In this document: positions 61,801 to 64,000 of the stretch, in pieces | Numbering within the stretch: the first letter of the stretch is position 1 | How the letters are laid out: every line of letters begins with the position of its first letter | Assembly (NCBI RefSeq): GCF_042679305.1 | Contig: NZ_JBHTMP010000005.1 | Span: forward strand, 124,001 to 188,000 | Length of the DNA stretch: 64,000 nt | Origin: Micromonospora_H sonneratiae | GTDB lineage: Bacteria > Actinomycetota > Actinomycetes > Mycobacteriales > Micromonosporaceae | Direction: 5' to 3' | Translations under genes and position numbers: made by a program | Notes under the pieces: model-generated | Seen by the model: the letters and a program-made list of their open reading frames with translations, nothing else | Database searches by the model: none | Told to the model about the DNA's origin: nothing

Positions 61801-61904
61801 AGGACGGGCGAGTCCGGGTCTACTACCCATCCGCCACCAACGTCGGGGCACCGGTGAAGGTCGTCCTGTCGACGGACCTGACGGCGGTCAAGGCCTTCGG
61901 CTGA
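58803..61904 (+). CDS. Large exported DNRLRE/FG-GAP-type protein
   Basis: The 1033-residue product has an N-terminal membrane/signal helix (TMGVLLAVLVAVLPLWWPG). A long domain with a DNRLRE-like beta-sandwich follows (TTVYKQHPNTNTWNGTNF near residue 350), then fibronectin-like spacer domains. The C-terminus has FG-GAP/VCBS-type repeats (DGVPDLTVID, DTRPDLLLR, DGTPDLLWRN, DRVPDLWAR). GTG 58803 is the start. Such proteins are commonly found beside YD-repeat toxins in actinomycetes and may assist their display or binding; here it is divergent from one. A strong hairpin follows. Confidence 0.82.
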   Translation: MTSPRLLSPLVRTRTRLTLTMGVLLAVLVAVLPLWWPGTADKSRKAAVGPLPVAPLRDAAAAMAEALRTGKETLVETATSATSLTWALPSGQLRSTIHATPQRMQDARGRWTPIDNTLTRTGNNADGLDIRPVNTPTPLRFSGGTSGRTDGTSVLAEMDIDGHTIAYTWPGPLPEPVLDGSRALYPEALPGTDLLVVAREDGGFGQLLIVKNRAAATIQAVSAPTYGLRSDTAVFRHDATTDGVLVVDPGSGQEIGSIPTPYAWDSAGQDPEAPEAAPRTSVATAADVLWLSGLHGIEPGARQARMPTRLDGDGTGDARLHLDAAATGLLTDEKSVFPVFLDPPLISGKQAWTTVYKQHPNTNTWNGTNFNSGSTDARVGYEKNTPLTARSFWRMGYSASLKGATVSSASFKVLNNHSWNCDAREMQLWLTGAISSGTTWNKQPSWITLQQKQSFAHGYGTSCADDYVSFDVKNAAQQGANQGLSNLTFGMYASNESDTVTWRKFKVTSAELNVVYNRPPTEPTSVDSVPGGACVAGPGNGVTVAKTNIVLSATATDPDGNLNGLRFRFWKTGTTAPAGTLITSLISGRGSLTIPSTTLEDKTTYSWDVRAEDSSNASALYPPSGSESCRITIDASAPSAPVVESDVFKEATNDGATWATVKFGETGPIAFTSEDATQFSYSLDGVGITYVPATAGTATVPDLRPRHAGPNTLEVYAYDAAGNRSALKTYTFYVPPRDVADGPGDTGGDGVPDLTVIDPSGNLRTFAGDVDGDLYSGLFASYITGNRLNPPGHWYDPASGKAALITKHSDVYPGDGTTDLFARTPDGGFWLYPGDGYGSFNVDHRLRILLPSNVPDPTTWTQIKAVGDITGDTRPDLLLRVGTQFWTLTGYTGASFQEAILMEGTSWARQEVLNVADIDLDGTPDLLWRNLDSGGMYVRHGKPGSTAGSVDLNSLKSAATSRNGDVSYGTDWTEAKVNAIVSIPDVNGDRVPDLWARSGEDGRVRVYYPSATNVGAPVKVVLSTDLTAVKAFG

Positions 61905-61914
61905 ACATGACCGC

Positions 61915-61969
61915 GACGACCTCCACCGGCAGCGCCAACTATGACGAGGCGCCACCGGTGGAGGTCGTC
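61915..61969. terminator. Terminator between convergent genes
   Basis: GACGACCTCCACCGG (61915-61929) pairs perfectly over 15 bp with 61955-61969; the loop is 25 nt. It starts 10 nt after the stop of the exported protein and precedes the end of the convergent glycosyltransferase gene. Confidence 0.75.
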
Positions 61970-62023
61970 CGCTGGCCGAAGGGAGTCAGCACAGTGGTGA
62001 TGAGGGAGCCGGTTGCCTGGCCT

Positions 62024-63169
62024 TCAGCGAACCGGGGGTTGGTGGTTCCGAGCCATCAACCTGGCCATCCGATCGGCCTGGAGCCCCCAGTGCCACTCCC
62101 GCTCCACCCAGGCGCGACCGGCGACGCCGAGCCGCTTGGCCAGGTCCGGATCCTCGAGCAGCGGCACTATCCGGTCCACGAGCTGCGGGATGTTCCTCCC
62201 GTCGACGACATGACCGGTCTCGCCCTCGACGACCGCGTCCGGAGCACCACCCGAGTCACCGGCGACGACCGGTAGGCCGGTCGCGGAGGCCTCGAGATAG
62301 ACCATGCCGAGCCCCTCCACGTCGAGACCACCCCGGCGGGTCCGGCACGGCATGGCGAAGACGTCCCCGGCCGCGTAGTGCGCCGGCAACTGCGACCATT
62401 CCACCGCGCCGGTGAAGAACACGTCGTCGACCACCCCGGTCTGTCGCGCCAGCTTCTCCAGCTCCTTCCGGTACGACCCACCGCCGACGAGCAGCAGCGC
62501 CGCGTCCGGTACCCGGCGACGGATGTCGGGCAGCGCCCGGATCAGGGCGTCCTGCCCCTTGCGCGGGACCAGCCGGGACACGCAGACCACCACCGGCCGG
62601 TCGGTCAGGCCGTACCGGGCCCGGACCTCGGTGCCGTCGACGCCCGGGTGGTAGACGTCGATGTCTACGCCGGGTGCCAGCCGTTGCAGGTCGGTAAGGC
62701 CGTGCAGGACCCGGTCGAGCCGTACCCGGGTGTATTCGCCCAGGTAGGTGACCACGTCGGCATCCCGGGCGATGCGCCGTAGCAGTGCCCGGGCCCCGGG
62801 CAGGGCAGCCCAGCCCACCTCGTGACCATGGGTCAACGCCACGACCCGTTCGATGCCGGCCCGGCGACGCAGCCCCCGGGACAGCAACCCGAGTGGGGCG
62901 GCAGCCCCGAACCAGAGCGTGTCGCAGTCGTACTCGACGGCCAACTGGGCGGCCCGGCGAGCCACCGCCGGCGTGGGCAGCAGCATCTGTGTGGCCTCAC
63001 GGACCACCTCGAACGGCTGTTCGGCGTCGAACCTCTCCGCGCCCTGATAGGTCGAGGCGTAGACCACCAGCGAGTCGGACGGCTGACGGACGGCCAGGTT
63101 GTGTACGAACGACTGGATGCCACCGGGACGGGGCGGAAAGTCGTTGGTGATCAGCAGCGTACGGTTCAC
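62024..63169 (-). CDS. GT4 glycosyltransferase, PimB-like mannosyltransferase
   Basis: The 381-residue GT-B enzyme opens TLLITNDFPPRPGGIQSFV, the glycine-rich acceptor loop typical of PimB' and related phosphatidylinositol-mannoside mannosyltransferases. It has VSRLVPRKGQDALI at the donor site and GLGMVYLEASATGLPVVAGD with the EX7E motif. It probably adds mannose to a membrane inositol lipid at the cytosolic face; another lipid acceptor is possible. GTG 63169 has GGAGG six bases upstream and overlaps the M48 stop (GTGA). Confidence 0.88.
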   Translation of the reverse strand: MNRTLLITNDFPPRPGGIQSFVHNLAVRQPSDSLVVYASTYQGAERFDAEQPFEVVREATQMLLPTPAVARRAAQLAVEYDCDTLWFGAAAPLGLLSRGLRRRAGIERVVALTHGHEVGWAALPGARALLRRIARDADVVTYLGEYTRVRLDRVLHGLTDLQRLAPGVDIDVYHPGVDGTEVRARYGLTDRPVVVCVSRLVPRKGQDALIRALPDIRRRVPDAALLLVGGGSYRKELEKLARQTGVVDDVFFTGAVEWSQLPAHYAAGDVFAMPCRTRRGGLDVEGLGMVYLEASATGLPVVAGDSGGAPDAVVEGETGHVVDGRNIPQLVDRIVPLLEDPDLAKRLGVAGRAWVEREWHWGLQADRMARLMARNHQPPVR

Positions 63170-64000
63170 CCGCCGCCTCCTCGGGCATGGGCGCGGGCGG
63201 CGGCCATCCGCTCCACGGTGGACGGATGTGACGCCGAGTAGAGGTATTCCCACCGTGGTGGGTCCGGATCGCTCAGGTTGACCGTCGACAGCCGACGCTG
63301 CATCGCCTCGAAGGTGGCGGGATCACCGGTCAGGGTCAGGGCGTGTTCGTCCGCTCGGGCCTCGACGTGACGCGACACCAACGCCTGCACCGGCGTGGCG
63401 ACCAGACCGGCCACCGTCACCAGTGCGATCAACAGTGGGAACGCCCGGGGCTCGGCTATCGACTCGACGCCTGCGACGCGCAGCAGCGCCCCCCACGACC
63501 CGAGCAGGTAGAGCACGATGACCGCCGCCGCCGCGCCAAGCGCGCCCGTCAACGTACCGGTGAACACGTCCTGGTCCTTGGCATGCCCCAACTCGTGGGC
63601 CACCACACTGGTGACCTCGGCCGGCGTCGCCTCGCGCAGCAGGGTGTCGTAGACGACGATCCGGCGGGTCGGGCCGAACCCGGAGACGTAGGCGTTGACC
63701 GCCCGGGTACGCCGGGACGCGTCCGCTACCAGCACGTCACGTACGGGCACACCGTCCCGGGCTGCCAGCGTCATCAGTTCGGTGCGCAGGGGGCCCTGCT
63801 CCATCGGGGTGAACCGGTTGAAGACCGGCTCGACCAGCACCGGCAGGATGAACGAGAGCAGCACGACCAGTCCGGCGGCTCCGGCCGCGCCGAACGCCCA
63901 CCACCAGCGGGGCGCCAGCCGGGTCACGGTGTAGAAGCCGAGCAGCGCGACCGCGCCGATCACCGCGCTGACCGCGTACGACTTGAGCAGGTCGACGGTC
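63166..64000 (-). CDS. M48-family membrane metalloprotease, 5'-truncated
   Basis: The visible 278 codons run off the window edge, so the N-terminus is missing. They encode membrane helices, the zinc motif HELGHAKDQD with its two His and Glu, further helices, and the third ligand in EARADEHALTLTG. This is the CAAX-protease/HtpX type that cleaves proteins in or near the membrane. Its stop overlaps the start of the PimB-like gene by 4 nt, so the two are one operon. Confidence 0.9.
   Translation of the reverse strand, partial: TVDLLKSYAVSAVIGAVALLGFYTVTRLAPRWWWAFGAAGAAGLVVLLSFILPVLVEPVFNRFTPMEQGPLRTELMTLAARDGVPVRDVLVADASRRTRAVNAYVSGFGPTRRIVVYDTLLREATPAEVTSVVAHELGHAKDQDVFTGTLTGALGAAAAVIVLYLLGSWGALLRVAGVESIAEPRAFPLLIALVTVAGLVATPVQALVSRHVEARADEHALTLTGDPATFEAMQRRLSTVNLSDPDPPRWEYLYSASHPSTVERMAAARAHARGGGG

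Overview
The window is GC-rich actinomycete DNA. Gene content (OtsA, a PimB-type mannosyltransferase, ROK glucokinase, a DUF5304-like protein, a DUF574-type methyltransferase, FadD15-like ligase, Crp/adenylate cyclase) and GTG-rich starts with GGAGG ribosome sites point to a Micromonospora-like member of the Micromonosporaceae. It is draft sequence: a run of 98 N lies at 5488-5585. No rRNA, tRNA or CRISPR array was recognised.

Layout. 1-3.1 kb: a three-gene overlapping unit with a VWA/OmpA lipoprotein and a membrane protein. 3.1-7.8 kb: a frame-disrupted gene, a sortase-type surface protein with Ig-like repeats broken by the assembly gap, and a DUF4397 exported protein. 7.8-11 kb: proC, phosphofructokinase and a DEDD exoribonuclease. 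11-16.1 kb: a Crp-family regulator and a very large adenylate cyclase/ATPase that seems to start at AUC, with a tiny acidic protein between them. 16-20.5 kb: acyltransferase, a membrane protein, OtsA and an alpha/beta-hydrolase with Gly in place of the nucleophile Ser. 20.5-25.4 kb: flavin monooxygenase, a LysR/EamA divergent pair and a VOC/TetR divergent pair with twin operators. 25.4-33 kb: a housekeeping block (EEP hydrolase, glucokinase, DUF5304-like, SRPBCC) divergent from FadD, sensor kinase and response regulator. 33-38.8 kb: a hypothetical with a fresh in-frame duplication, methyltransferase + GGDEF/EAL, and a TetR/carboxylesterase operon with a palindrome over the TetR start codon.

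38.7-62 kb reads as an accessory 'conflict' island. A CHAT (caspase-like) protease, a VWA protein and a MoxR ATPase form one tightly overlapping operon. A small helical protein plus a C-terminally membrane-anchored protein, which resembles CATRA-type components, form a second, convergent to it. A PP2C-like phosphatase and two unknown proteins flank them. Then come decayed IS630 pieces and a 2595-residue secreted Rhs/YD-repeat polymorphic toxin with ricin-B, Hint and a C-terminal methyltransferase-like tip, followed 2 nt later by a likely immunity gene. A large exported DNRLRE/FG-GAP-type protein is divergent from the toxin. The window ends in PimB-like and M48 protease genes.

Coordinates of starts were chosen from Shine-Dalgarno spacing and family starts. 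Family names come from motif recognition by eye, not from searches.
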